The notes: a model not told the origin generated them from the sequence alone. DNA of 64,000 nucleotides from Shewanella sp. CG12_big_fil_rev_8_21_14_0_65_47_15 (GCF_002783505.1 NZ_PFGL01000066.1:15289-79288), one strand, 5' to 3'; shown: positions 43,997 to 53,751, counted from the stretch's first letter. A program made the numbers and translations.

Positions 43997-46900
43997 ATGG
44001 AAAAGCAACGCCCCGATTTTATCTATCCCCAAGGCAGTATGTTGATGCACTCCCCCTTAGTGTTAAATAAAGCCGATATGTATGGTTTTTTCCTGAAGGG
44101 GAAACAAGTAAATCTGCAACTTTCTATCGATAGGACCTTGAATCAAGTTGCCAGTAGCGCAATGTATTTTAAGGTGTTATCCCCTTACGTACTGACCACT
44201 TTCACCCAGATTGAAAAAGCGTACTCAGCTTCCCCAGAAGACAGAGCCAAGGGCTGGATCCAAGAAACGGACATCATCACTTGGGTCATGGTCGGGCGGC
44301 AGGATAGCAGCGACAGTACAAAGATAAGCCAAGTGTATTTTCAACCGCTGCACATTTGGGTGAACGATGCCATGGCCTTGATCAACGGCCGCGAGCTTTT
44401 TGGCTATCCCAAATATTCCTGTGAATACACTATGCCGGCGGTGGGTGAGCCCTTGACTCGACTGTCACTTGCAACCAAAAGCTTTTTACATTTTTCGCCA
44501 GAAACCGAACTCGCCCTGCATCCATTGATTGAAGTAAATTGTGATGCTAAGCCCGAGGCGCAGCTTTCAACCCTTGAGGCCATTACTCAAACCTGGCAAC
44601 TCTTTAAAGAACAAACCGATTTTATCCCAGAGCTTGACCTGCTAGGCGAAGAGCAACTCTTTCAGCTATTATTTAAACCCGCTATCGATCAAGTCTTCCT
44701 CAAGCAGTTTCCCGACTCATCTGGTCAAAAAGCGGTGTATCAGGCCATAGTCGCCGCGCCCGCCCAAGTGAATAAAGTGCACAGTGTTGCCTTACTCGAA
44801 AATGATTTTGTCGCAACCCTCTTTGACAATGCCAGCTTTCCGTTAAAGGACACGCTCGGGGTTGAGATTGGCGAGCAGCACGTATTACTGCCCTACCATG
44901 TGAACTTCGATTTTGAAGTGCCGCCCGGTGAAGTGTTAGTCGATAACTCCGAGATCAAAAAACAGAAAATCGCCATTCTCGGTGGCGGTGTCGCGGCAAT
45001 GACCGCAGCTTGCTATCTGACCGACAAACCCGGTTGGCAGAATCAATATCAGATCGATGTCTATCAACTCGGCTGGCGTATCGGCGGTAAAGGGGCGAGT
45101 GGCCGCAATGCCGCAATGGGGCAACGTATCGAAGAACACGGCCTGCATATTTGGTTTGGCTTCTATCAAAACGCCTGCGCCTTAATGCGTAAGGCCTATG
45201 AAGAGTTAGATAGACCGGCGGACGCACCACTAGCAAGCTTTTTTGATGCCTTTAAACCCCATAATTTCATCGTATTACAGGAAGAAGTCGATGGTCGTTC
45301 GGTAAGCTGGCCAATCACTTTCCCGACGCTGCCGGGCGTCCCTGGTGATGGCACCGAAACCCTCACCTTCTGGAAAGTGGTAAAGGCCGCCTTTGCTTGG
45401 ATAAAGGAATGGCTCAAGGACATGGATGACCTGCTCGATGCCGATGAAAAAGCCATGGCAACCCCTAAAAACTGGCTCGATAGCAGTTGGTTTGAGCGCT
45501 TGAAAGATAAGCTAGAGGATTCGGTCGAAGATGCTAAAGAATCACTCGATGCCCTCGGCGATAAGCTTGAATGCCATTTTAATCAAATGATTGGCCGCGA
45601 ATGCGATGAGCATGTTCACAGCGAAAGTGACGATGGTTTTGTGGAATCGGCCGTCGACGCCCTGCACCAAAGGTTAGTTAAACGTTTTGGCGATCATTTA
45701 GATAATAATGACGAACTGCGCCACTTATATATCGCCGCCGATCTCGGATTAACGATATTAAAGGGTATGTTTGCCGACGATGTATTTGAAAAGGGCTTCG
45801 ACGCTATCAATGGCTATGACTACCGCGAATGGCTAACTCTGCACGGCGCGAGCCAAAAATATACCGTCGACAGTGCGCCAGTGCGTGGTTTTTACGACTT
45901 AGTGTTTGCCTATGAGAAAGGCAACTTCGACAAACCCAATGTCGAGGCAGGCACAATTATCCGCGCTATGCTGCGTATCGCCCTGTGCTATCAAGGTGGC
46001 GTAATGTGGAAAATGCAGGCGGGTATGGGCGATGTGGTCTTTACTCCTTTTTACGAAGTGCTCAAACGCCGTGGTGTCAACTTCCACTACTTCAATCGAG
46101 TCGATAATCTCGAATGTCACCATCAAAGTATTCAAGCAATTGAGATCACCGAGCAAGTCGCCTTAGCGCCGACAGTCACAAGCTACGATCCTTTAGTCGA
46201 TGTTAAAGGTCTCGCCTGCTGGCCGAGTACCCCCAATTATGAGCAACTTGAGCCTGAGCAAGCGGCACTGCTCAAAGCCCATAATATTAATCTGGAACAC
46301 TTCTGGAGCGATTGGGACAACATATATGAAACTCACTTTGGCAAAGCCCTGCCAAAAAAACGCTTAGTCAAAGGCGTGGATTTCGACAAAGTGATCTTCG
46401 GTCTCTCCATAGGTTCTGTGCCCCATGTCGCCAGAGAAGTGATGGCGCACAGCCCCGACCTCACACTTTGCGTTGATAAGGTGCAAACCGTTGCCACTCA
46501 AGCCTATCAACTGTGGATGAACCAAGATCTTAATGGAATAGGCTGGCCGAATTATTCTGAAGATAGCGAAGAGCCAGTACTCTCCGGTTTTACTGAACCC
46601 TTCGATACTTGGGCATCGATGGATCAATTATTGGATAAAGAAGATTGGCGCGGCTTAGCGCCTAAAAATGCCAGCTACTTCTGCTCGGCATTACCCGTCG
46701 AAGCCTATCCACCTCGCTCGGATGTGGAGTTCCAACAACGCAAAACCTTAGAAGCTAAAGCTGGTGCTATCAACCAGCTCAATACCGAAATCCATAAACT
46801 TTGGCAAAATGTCGGTGATAGCTTCCCTTGGGAATGGCTACACGATGAACAAGACCGCCAAGGCGTTGCCCGCTTCGATAGCCAATATTGGCGTGCGAAC

Positions 46901-47119
46901 GTGGATCCCTCAGAGCGTTATGTGCTCTCAGTTAAGGGCAGCTCACAATACCGCATCACCACCGATGGCACTGGGATAGATAACTTGTATATGACGGGGG
47001 ATTGGATAAAAACCGGCCTCAATGCGGGCTGTGTCGAAGCGGCCACTATGGCGGGTATGCACACCGCTAAAGCCATCTGTGGCCACCCCGCAATAATCAA
47101 GGGCGAAAAGGATTTCTAG
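43997..47119 (+). CDS. Fusion of an acetoacetate-decarboxylase-like domain with a carotenoid-desaturase-like FAD oxidoreductase
   Basis: A 1040-aa protein with AAAGGA before the ATG. Residues about 10-290 look like acetoacetate decarboxylase: VLSPYVLTTF, PLHIWVNDAMALINGRELFG, then YPKYS where Lys139 lines up with the Schiff-base lysine and the usual second lysine is Tyr. Residues about 323 on form an FAD/NAD(P)-binding oxidoreductase of the phytoene-desaturase/amine-oxidase type: KIAILGGGVAAMTAACYL, GWRIGGKGASGRN, EEHGLHIWFGFYQNA, and the C-terminal TGDWIKTGLNAGCVEAATMAG. A helical, acidic insertion (about 470-600) is unusual. No signal peptide. The reaction is unknown; a decarboxylation plus a redox step on a lipid or isoprenoid is a guess. 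Confidence 0.85.
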   Translation: MEKQRPDFIYPQGSMLMHSPLVLNKADMYGFFLKGKQVNLQLSIDRTLNQVASSAMYFKVLSPYVLTTFTQIEKAYSASPEDRAKGWIQETDIITWVMVGRQDSSDSTKISQVYFQPLHIWVNDAMALINGRELFGYPKYSCEYTMPAVGEPLTRLSLATKSFLHFSPETELALHPLIEVNCDAKPEAQLSTLEAITQTWQLFKEQTDFIPELDLLGEEQLFQLLFKPAIDQVFLKQFPDSSGQKAVYQAIVAAPAQVNKVHSVALLENDFVATLFDNASFPLKDTLGVEIGEQHVLLPYHVNFDFEVPPGEVLVDNSEIKKQKIAILGGGVAAMTAACYLTDKPGWQNQYQIDVYQLGWRIGGKGASGRNAAMGQRIEEHGLHIWFGFYQNACALMRKAYEELDRPADAPLASFFDAFKPHNFIVLQEEVDGRSVSWPITFPTLPGVPGDGTETLTFWKVVKAAFAWIKEWLKDMDDLLDADEKAMATPKNWLDSSWFERLKDKLEDSVEDAKESLDALGDKLECHFNQMIGRECDEHVHSESDDGFVESAVDALHQRLVKRFGDHLDNNDELRHLYIAADLGLTILKGMFADDVFEKGFDAINGYDYREWLTLHGASQKYTVDSAPVRGFYDLVFAYEKGNFDKPNVEAGTIIRAMLRIALCYQGGVMWKMQAGMGDVVFTPFYEVLKRRGVNFHYFNRVDNLECHHQSIQAIEITEQVALAPTVTSYDPLVDVKGLACWPSTPNYEQLEPEQAALLKAHNINLEHFWSDWDNIYETHFGKALPKKRLVKGVDFDKVIFGLSIGSVPHVAREVMAHSPDLTLCVDKVQTVATQAYQLWMNQDLNGIGWPNYSEDSEEPVLSGFTEPFDTWASMDQLLDKEDWRGLAPKNASYFCSALPVEAYPPRSDVEFQQRKTLEAKAGAINQLNTEIHKLWQNVGDSFPWEWLHDEQDRQGVARFDSQYWRANVDPSERYVLSVKGSSQYRITTDGTGIDNLYMTGDWIKTGLNAGCVEAATMAGMHTAKAICGHPAIIKGEKDF

Positions 47120-47131
47120 CTATTAACAAAT

Positions 47132-47165
47132 AAAACGGCGTGAATATTCCACGCCGTTTTATTTT
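47132..47165. terminator. Bidirectional terminator between convergent genes
   Basis: AAAACGGCGTG (47132-47142) pairs with CACGCCGTTTT (47150-47160) and T-rich sequence follows; the A run in front serves the opposite strand. Confidence 0.85.
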
Positions 47166-47184
47166 AATAGGATGATTCACACCC

Positions 47185-48858
47185 TTAACTTAAATGTAGA
47201 CTCACATCAATACCTTGGGTCTGCGCATACTCTTGACGACGTTTTTCCATCCGGGATTGGTATAAGCTGGTATCCGCTAACCGCAACCACTCGTGGGGCT
47301 CTTCCACCTCAGTATTTAACGAGACCCCAAAACTAAACTGACAATCCCTAAACCCCTGCTCCGCCACCAGCGCCGTTAAATTTGTTAAGGTATTCAGCAA
47401 AGTTGAAGTCCCATTGGCGGGGAGAATAATCACCAATTCATCGCCACTGATGCGATAAATTTTAAGGTGCGCAATATCTGTCGTTTGCAATAACTGCACT
47501 AAGGTTTGCAGCAAACGATCGCCTTCTTGATGCCCTAAGGTATCATTAACTGTCTTTAAACTATCCACGTTCAGTAGCACTAAGGCTAGAGATTGCACGG
47601 CTTTATTGGCAAAACCTAGTTGTGAATTCATATACTCATCAAAGGCATACCTATTACCGACATGGGTAAGCCCATCGAGACGCGCCTTCTCCCAAGCAAT
47701 ACCCAACTCTTCGATATGGGCCTTGCGCTCCTCGGCCAATAATTTAAGCTTATTCGCTAATGCGAGGGACAAGAGTAAGGCATCGGCCGTCCCTCCTATT
47801 AAGGTGGCAAGTTCGGCATGCTCAATAAAATCGGGGGTTATCCCCATGTTGCCAGGCAAAATAATCACCGCAGGGAGCAATAGGCAAGTAAAAGCCAAGA
47901 TAAAATAGCGGGCGGGGGCAAAGCCTTTCATCAAACACACATTACCGCAAGTGATCGCTAGGGCAATCCATAACATGATCAGCACTGAGGCGATAATCGC
48001 CGTATAGGATATCAACCAAATACTGCTAGGTAATGCCACAATGCAGGCAAACATCAGGCATTGACTCATTCGCCATAACCGAGGTGAATAGCTTGGCAAT
48101 TGGAGAAAATGCTTGTAGAACATGATATTAAATATCGGCAAACCGATAAAAAACAGATGATGTAATTCGAGTAAATGGAAATGAAATAAGTGAGCGGGTA
48201 TATGGAAGGTCAGTGCCCATCCGCCAAAATACGCTAACACATAGAGGCCATAATAGAGAAAGGCTTTATCAAAAATAGATATGTAAATCAGTAAATTATA
48301 TAACGCAATAAACAATAATCCGCCCAAACATAACAACACTGCCATGGCGAGCCTATCGGACACAAGCTGATGCTGCTCCACACTCTGCAATGTTAGCTCG
48401 GGGGCCGATGAATAATAACGACTATTGAGTTTGACGACTAACCAATAATCCGTGCCCGTCTTAAGTTTGACCTTACGGCCATAATCGAACAAAAACTCAT
48501 AGGGCGCACTATAACCACTGTGGGCATATTGAGCACTACCATCACTGCCCAGTAGCCAATAATCGACAGATTCCACTATCGAATTACTCGCATCGACGAC
48601 CCACTCGTTTTGGCGGCTATTGATTAACACTGGGGTGATCATCCAGTAATCTCCCCCCGTTAAACTGACCGATGTAGCTTCATCGAGTCGTCCCATCCAA
48701 TGGGGGATCTCATTGTAGTTTTTCGGTGGAGTTTGATTCACTCCAACATGGAACAAATAAGGGGAATCCAACGCAATTTCAGCGCTTAAGGAAAAAGGAC
48801 TAAATGTCCATAAAATCATAAAAAAGCACCAGTACGAGTTTTTTTTAAGTGTCTTCAT
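47185..48858 (-). CDS. Membrane diguanylate cyclase with 7TMR-DISM sensor and degenerate GGDEF
   Basis: A 557-aa protein with a signal peptide (MKTLKKNSYWCFFMI, cut near SLSAEI), an extracytoplasmic DISM-like domain (about 30-180), seven membrane segments (about 185-375), a short coiled linker (LAEERKAHIEELGIAWEKA) and a GGDEF domain (DGLTHVGNRYAFDEY). The active-site loop reads RISGDELVII, SGDEL instead of GGDEF, so cyclase activity is uncertain. It likely makes or binds c-di-GMP in response to an external ligand. It is monocistronic, ending at a bidirectional terminator. Confidence 0.88.
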   Translation of the reverse strand: MKTLKKNSYWCFFMILWTFSPFSLSAEIALDSPYLFHVGVNQTPPKNYNEIPHWMGRLDEATSVSLTGGDYWMITPVLINSRQNEWVVDASNSIVESVDYWLLGSDGSAQYAHSGYSAPYEFLFDYGRKVKLKTGTDYWLVVKLNSRYYSSAPELTLQSVEQHQLVSDRLAMAVLLCLGGLLFIALYNLLIYISIFDKAFLYYGLYVLAYFGGWALTFHIPAHLFHFHLLELHHLFFIGLPIFNIMFYKHFLQLPSYSPRLWRMSQCLMFACIVALPSSIWLISYTAIIASVLIMLWIALAITCGNVCLMKGFAPARYFILAFTCLLLPAVIILPGNMGITPDFIEHAELATLIGGTADALLLSLALANKLKLLAEERKAHIEELGIAWEKARLDGLTHVGNRYAFDEYMNSQLGFANKAVQSLALVLLNVDSLKTVNDTLGHQEGDRLLQTLVQLLQTTDIAHLKIYRISGDELVIILPANGTSTLLNTLTNLTALVAEQGFRDCQFSFGVSLNTEVEEPHEWLRLADTSLYQSRMEKRRQEYAQTQGIDVSLHLS

Positions 48859-49065
48859 AGGTAAATAGGTTCGAATACTGGATTATTTTCACATTGAAAA
48901 TAAAACTAGAGCGTTAACTTTATGTTTACATCTAATTTTTTACAATCAGTTAGACTAAATTAGTCGGATATCGAATGTCTTATGATGGTATTTTAGCCGT
49001 AAAGTCTAAGACGCGGCCTAAAATGCCCACGTACGACCCTATATTGATTTCTTGCTGTGGAAACT

Positions 49066-49917
49066 ATGCCTCCTCTACTGATGATTTTAGCTGCACAACT
49101 GTTGATTGCCAGCGGTAACCTTTTGGTCAAACTGCTCGAAACTGACGCACCGGTTTTCCAACTTGTGCTGTATCGTCAATTGTTTGCCACCCTGTTAGTC
49201 CTCCCTTTTGTGTGGCGTCTTCAGGGAAACCTTAAACTAAGCCCATTTTATAAGGTACATCTTGCAAGGGCGCTATTGATTGGGCTTGGTAACGCTATCT
49301 TTATGCTCGCTATTATGCATCTCCCCTTAGCGACAGTAACCGCCGTGATTTATACCTCGCCTTTATTGCTTCTCGTGTTGTCGGCATTATTTTTAAATGA
49401 GCGCATTGGTTATCGACGTACCGTCGCTGGGATCATTGGTTTTAGCGGCATTTTACTTATCAGCCAACCAAGTGAATTTAACCTGTATATAGGTTTAGCT
49501 TTTTTCGGTGCCATGACATCAGCATTGAATAGCTTGATTTTAAAGGCCTATTCGACCCATGAACATCCTTTCTCCATGCTTTTTTGGTCTAATGCCTTTG
49601 CGATGATATTTCTAATACCGGCGACACTATATGAAGGAGCCGATTTTAGTGTGTCAGTAGCCCAGGTGGGACTCACGTTAGGGCTATTTTATATTGGTAT
49701 GACTTATCTCATCATCCATGCCTATCGACGTGCCGATGCGAGCCAAATGGCGCCTGTAGAATATACCGGATTGATTTTTGCGGCCTTGCTCGGCTGGTGG
49801 GTACTCGATGAAGAACTCAGCCTAGTGATGTTAACCGGTATAGGATTAGTCATTTTCTCGTCCATATTGCCCAGCTACAGCGAGCTAAAAGCAAAATGGA
49901 AAAGCCGGCGAAGTTAA
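49066..49917 (+). CDS. EamA/DMT-family inner-membrane transporter
   Basis: A 283-aa protein (start at ATG 49066; GTG 49057 is a weaker in-frame choice) with ten hydrophobic segments and two EamA repeats (LPLATVTAVIYTSPLLLLVLS in the first, VEYTGLIFAALLGWWVLDEE in the second). DMT exporters carry amino acids or metabolites; the substrate is unknown. An AGCCGGC/GCCGGCT inverted repeat overlaps the stop region (49903-49930). Confidence 0.9.
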   Translation: MPPLLMILAAQLLIASGNLLVKLLETDAPVFQLVLYRQLFATLLVLPFVWRLQGNLKLSPFYKVHLARALLIGLGNAIFMLAIMHLPLATVTAVIYTSPLLLLVLSALFLNERIGYRRTVAGIIGFSGILLISQPSEFNLYIGLAFFGAMTSALNSLILKAYSTHEHPFSMLFWSNAFAMIFLIPATLYEGADFSVSVAQVGLTLGLFYIGMTYLIIHAYRRADASQMAPVEYTGLIFAALLGWWVLDEELSLVMLTGIGLVIFSSILPSYSELKAKWKSRRS

Positions 49918-49980
49918 TCCTTAGCCGGCTCTTGACATCAACACTGCAGAATTAGCGCAGCGAGATCAAAACGATTTGTT

Positions 49981-50520
49981 TTAGAAGCGGTATTTACCGC
50001 CGATGTAAATGCCATCCTCAAAGGTGAAATCACGGGCATTATCGTATTCAAAGGCGATTTTACGGTAACCAACATAAAGCGCCATATTTGGCGTGACACG
50101 GTATTGTACCTTTGAATCTAACTGGTAATAACCATCGACATTACCAAAGGACAAGACTTCAGGCGCATAGTAGGCGGCGGCATGCAAAGAAATATTCGGC
50201 CCCATGGTCAGGATATAACGACCGCCAACGGATATGGCACTGCCGTTTGGTGCATCATCGGACCAAAGCTGACTTAACTGTGCCCCCACCTCAAAATGAT
50301 GCACGCCAGCATCATGGGTCATGTGCATAGCACCTTGGGCAATATGACCACTCTCATCTGAATAGATATACCCTAATACTGCATTAGTATCTTTATTCAT
50401 CTGCAGTTCTAATTCGGTAGAAACTACATCGTTGTTTAACCCAAGATTAAATTCTGACGCACTCACTTGCAGCGCTGCTGCACTCAATAATAAGACACTT
50501 GCTACTCTGAACTTAGCCAT
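49981..50520 (-). CDS. YfaZ-like outer-membrane beta-barrel protein
   Basis: A 179-aa protein with a signal peptide (cut after VSA) and alternating beta strands ending in GIYIGGKYRF, typical of an outer-membrane barrel with a terminal Phe. The text SEFNLGLNNDVVSTELELQMNKD is YfaZ-like. The start at 50520 has GAGGT about 7 bases upstream; a longer frame from 50562 adds residues with no ribosome site. The role is unknown, presumably pore or envelope structure. Confidence 0.8.
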   Translation of the reverse strand: MAKFRVASVLLLSAAALQVSASEFNLGLNNDVVSTELELQMNKDTNAVLGYIYSDESGHIAQGAMHMTHDAGVHHFEVGAQLSQLWSDDAPNGSAISVGGRYILTMGPNISLHAAAYYAPEVLSFGNVDGYYQLDSKVQYRVTPNMALYVGYRKIAFEYDNARDFTFEDGIYIGGKYRF

Positions 50521-50705
50521 AAAAACACCTCGATAATGACTGTGGATAATGGCGCGGATCATACCGAATTAAAAAAGAAAATCTGCATATTTAGGTGATA
50601 ATAGCTGAGATTTTTGGGGTTTAGCATTAACTAAAACATCTTCAAAACAACTGAGAAACGAACCGATTCCAATTTAAAAACATTTATACCAGTCACATTA
50701 AATAT

Positions 50706-51218
50706 CTAATTGGTATGCACTACTGGCACTCTATCTCCCACTAAAGATTGCATGACGATTTCAACATCGACATGCTCTTTAAGGGATAAGTAATACCAAC
50801 CCACAGTGTTTCCTGTACCCCGGATACTTAAATAGTCACGCCAAAATTGAAAGCCCGCTTTCAGTAAATTGGCTCGGCTTGAGGTGTTCTCCGCACGAAT
50901 GGTCGCAAATAACATGGCAATACCGAGGGATTTTGCGACTTCAATACGTTTGAGCGTTAATCCTTGTGCAATGCCTTGGCGACGATAACCGGGTGAAACA
51001 ACAAGATAACCAAGTTCACCAAGGATACCCGATCCCGCCTTAATCGCCGCACACCCGACTATATCCCCCTCAATCGTCTTAGCGAGGATCACCGCTCTTG
51101 AGTGGAAAAAGGACTCATGGTCTAACGGATGGGCATTATCATCACGGCTATCGACCAGAGTGGCTGCCAGTGCTAAGTCTTCTTGCTTATCACAAAGTAC
51201 AAACTGAATACCATTCAT
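50706..51218 (-). CDS. GNAT-family acetyltransferase
   Basis: A 170-aa protein with the GNAT core: AAIKAGSGILGELGYLVVSPGYRRQGIAQGLTLKRIE, where the RRQGIA loop binds acetyl-CoA. The substrate is unknown. The stop overlaps an ATACCA/TGGTAT inverted repeat (50686-50716). It is separated from mgtE by 53 bp in the same direction and could be co-transcribed with it. Confidence 0.9.
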   Translation of the reverse strand: MNGIQFVLCDKQEDLALAATLVDSRDDNAHPLDHESFFHSRAVILAKTIEGDIVGCAAIKAGSGILGELGYLVVSPGYRRQGIAQGLTLKRIEVAKSLGIAMLFATIRAENTSSRANLLKAGFQFWRDYLSIRGTGNTVGWYYLSLKEHVDVEIVMQSLVGDRVPVVHTN

Positions 51219-51271
51219 GATTAGATTAACTCATTGATATCAAAACGATGTAAATAATCATTCTACAGAAC

Positions 51272-52642
51272 TCAAAGATATAGCAAGGTCGCCATACCTA
51301 AGAAAGTGAAAAAGCCAACCACATCCGTCACCGTCGTTAAAATCACCGACCCCGAGAGTGCCGGATCTTGGTTAAATTTCTGTAATGCCATAGGCACAAA
51401 TACACCTGCCAAGGCGGCTACCGCCATATTGATCAGAATCGCGCAGCCAATCACTATGCCTATCGTACTGTCACCAAACCACCAACCCGAGACGAGACCG
51501 ATAACAAGTGCCCATAAAGTACCGTTAACTATGCCTATACCCAGTTCATTCTTCATCAGGGAAAACACGTTACCCACGGAGATCTGCCCCATAGCCATAC
51601 CACGGATCATCAGGGTCAACGACTGGCTCCCCGCAATGCCCCCCATGGAAGCAACTATCGGCATCAGCACGGCTAACGCAATAACTTGAGACAGCACATT
51701 CTCGAATAAGCCTATCGTCGCCGAGGCTAAAAATGCCGTGAGCAAATTAATCCCAAGCCATACTGCACGGCGCTGGGCACCCTTCATAATCGGTGCGAAC
51801 AAGTCGTCGGATTCATCCATACCCGCCGTGGCCATCAATTGCGACTCATAATGTTCACGCACTAACGCCGTAGCCGTTCGCAGCGTGACACGGCCAATTA
51901 ACTCACCTAGCTCATCAATGACGGGTAGCTCAATTTCGCGACTATGTTCAATCGCTTCGGCGGCTTCAAGCAAAGTCGCATCCGCCGTCAAGGCGCGGCT
52001 ATCTTCAGATAAAATCGATACTAAGGGCTCATCGGGATCATGCTTAAAGATATCGTAGCGCCTAACCGTACCGAGGTACTTATCTTGATCGTCAACAATA
52101 AACAAATTGTCGTTGCAATCGAGTTCAATTCGACGGAAAAAGCGCTGCGCCTGAGCCACTGTCGCCTTATCACTGAGCACTAGCATCTGGTGATCGGTAT
52201 AACGACCGATTTCATTCTCAGAATATTGATCGTAAAGCTCAAATCGTTGCCGCTGGCGCTCCCCCATCTGTGCCAAGGCACGATCGGTAAAACTCTCGGG
52301 GAGGTAATCACTCCACTCAATCAAATCCTCAGGACTTAATTGGGCAAATAACAGATCCACTTCGTTTTCAGGCATCTGTTTTAGGATCCCCATACGGGGA
52401 TCGGCACGCATCAAACTCAGTACAGTGACTCGCTCACTAAATTCAACTTGCTGCCAACGTTCATAACGTTCATCTAAGGGCAATGACTCGAGTGCAAGCG
52501 CAATAGTGCCAGGCTCTAGTTCATTTAAAATTTCACTAAACACTTCAGCTTGTTCTTCGCCTTCAACTTCAGTGAGTTGTTGAACAACCTGCCCCACATC
52601 TGCCTGAGTATTTGTTTCATATTCGGCCTCATGTTCAATCAC
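51272..52642 (-). CDS. mgtE: Magnesium transporter MgtE
   Basis: A 456-aa protein. The cytoplasmic MgtE N domain (VFSEILNELEPGTIALALES, MPENEVDLLFAQLSPEDLIEWSDYL), two CBS domains (about 135-255) and five membrane segments ending in VILTTVTDVVGFFTFLGMATL make a complete Mg2+ channel. The helix with PIVASMGGIAGSQSLTLMIRG belongs to the pore. It starts with GTG at 52642, with AAGGG 8 bases upstream. No magnesium riboswitch is visible in the 147-bp divergent gap. Confidence 0.94.
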   Translation of the reverse strand: MIEHEAEYETNTQADVGQVVQQLTEVEGEEQAEVFSEILNELEPGTIALALESLPLDERYERWQQVEFSERVTVLSLMRADPRMGILKQMPENEVDLLFAQLSPEDLIEWSDYLPESFTDRALAQMGERQRQRFELYDQYSENEIGRYTDHQMLVLSDKATVAQAQRFFRRIELDCNDNLFIVDDQDKYLGTVRRYDIFKHDPDEPLVSILSEDSRALTADATLLEAAEAIEHSREIELPVIDELGELIGRVTLRTATALVREHYESQLMATAGMDESDDLFAPIMKGAQRRAVWLGINLLTAFLASATIGLFENVLSQVIALAVLMPIVASMGGIAGSQSLTLMIRGMAMGQISVGNVFSLMKNELGIGIVNGTLWALVIGLVSGWWFGDSTIGIVIGCAILINMAVAALAGVFVPMALQKFNQDPALSGSVILTTVTDVVGFFTFLGMATLLYL

Positions 52643-52789
52643 ATAAATGCCCTTCTCTCACGGTAAAATTAACGTAACTATATTGATATTTAAGAAAATT
52701 AGCAAATATACAAAATAAGTTGCACACAAGTATATTGTTAGAAATCTATATATTGTTTATGCTAGCACAGACCACTAAAGGAGATGAAC

Positions 52790-53275
52790 ATGACATCCAC
52801 CATTTATCGCTATACGGCAACCGATATAAAAGGCAACCCTGTCCCATTGGCCCAATACCAAGGTAAAGTATTGTTGATAGTCAATACCGCCAGTGAATGT
52901 GGATTTACGCCGCAATACAAAGGATTAGAAGCACTGTATCGGCAGTATCAGGACCAAGGATTAGTCGTGTTAGGTTTTCCTTGTAATCAGTTTGGTGCCC
53001 AGGAGAAAGCCGATGATCAAGGAATAGAACACTTTTGTGAGCTGAATTTCGGGGTCACTTTTCCGCTGTTTTCTAAAATTGAAGTGAATGGCGAACATAC
53101 CCATCCGCTGTATCAATACCTAAAAAAACAGGCCCCCGGCGTATTAGGTACCGAAGGCATAAAATGGAATTTCACTAAATTCTTAATCAATCGTCAGGGC
53201 GAAGTGGTTGAACGTTTCGCTCCAACGACAAAACCAGAGGCCATCGCCGGTAAAATTGCCGCCCTATTAAAATAG
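52790..53275 (+). CDS. Glutathione peroxidase-family protein
   Basis: A 161-aa peroxidase of the GPx family. The catalytic triad region is seen: Cys37 in VNTASECGFT, GFPCNQFGAQE and KWNFTKFL. It has Cys, not Sec, so it probably uses thioredoxin or glutathione to reduce peroxides. The ATG at 52790 is preferred over 52784 because AGGAG then has suitable spacing. It lies directly before two candidate sRNA genes; its AGGAGATGA region is complementary to the sRNA B TCATCTCC seed. Confidence 0.93.
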   Translation: MTSTIYRYTATDIKGNPVPLAQYQGKVLLIVNTASECGFTPQYKGLEALYRQYQDQGLVVLGFPCNQFGAQEKADDQGIEHFCELNFGVTFPLFSKIEVNGEHTHPLYQYLKKQAPGVLGTEGIKWNFTKFLINRQGEVVERFAPTTKPEAIAGKIAALLK

Positions 53276-53380
53276 TTCCGAGCTATCTATTTGAAAATTT
53301 GTATTTTATAAAAATTTTGATTTATTTTTGATTTTTTATGGAACTTAAACCGCACAAGCCCCCTCAAATATATTGAACAG

Positions 53381-53480
53381 CGAATGTCTTTTTCATGTTC
53401 ATCATTCTCCCTGGGGCTTCTAGCGCGGCCCCCTTGACCTAGGAATAGGTCACTAGGCAACCATTTGGTTGCCTTTTTTT
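53381..53480 (+). ncRNA. Candidate small RNA, copy A
   Basis: One of three related units. GTTCATCATTCTCC (53397-53410) is followed by hairpin GGGGC/GCCCC (53413-53432) with loop TTCTAGCGCG, a second hairpin TGACCTA-GGAA-TAGGTCA (53435-53452) and a terminator AGGCAACC/GGTTGCCT (53455-53474) with TTTTTTT. A -10 TATATT at 53369-53374 with weak TTAAAC 18 bp upstream predicts a start near 53381. No ORF is present. About 100 nt. It lies 105 bp after the peroxidase gene. Confidence 0.65.
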
Positions 53481-53751
53481 ATATCAGTGATTTTTATGTA
53501 AAATAAGCATGGCCGTATTTCATCACTTGATCACGCCCCCATCACTTAACCGCTAAACTCCATTATCTTGGGCTTCGAGAAATATTTTTAATTTTTTTAT
53601 GTCGTAGGTGAACTTTATTCAACACTGTGACTCTGACTATAGGTAAGGATTAACGAATAAGATTCAATGCAACTTGGATAGTGAAGCTTGTTGAATAAGC
53701 AGTTTCATCTACTCAAATGACACAGTTTCTGTTTTAGCGCATTAAGTCAAA

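Noticed and set aside
50686..50716. ATACCA...TGGTAT inverted repeat at the GNAT gene end
   Set aside because: Only a six-base core with a GU pair and a long loop; could occur by chance in AT-rich sequence.
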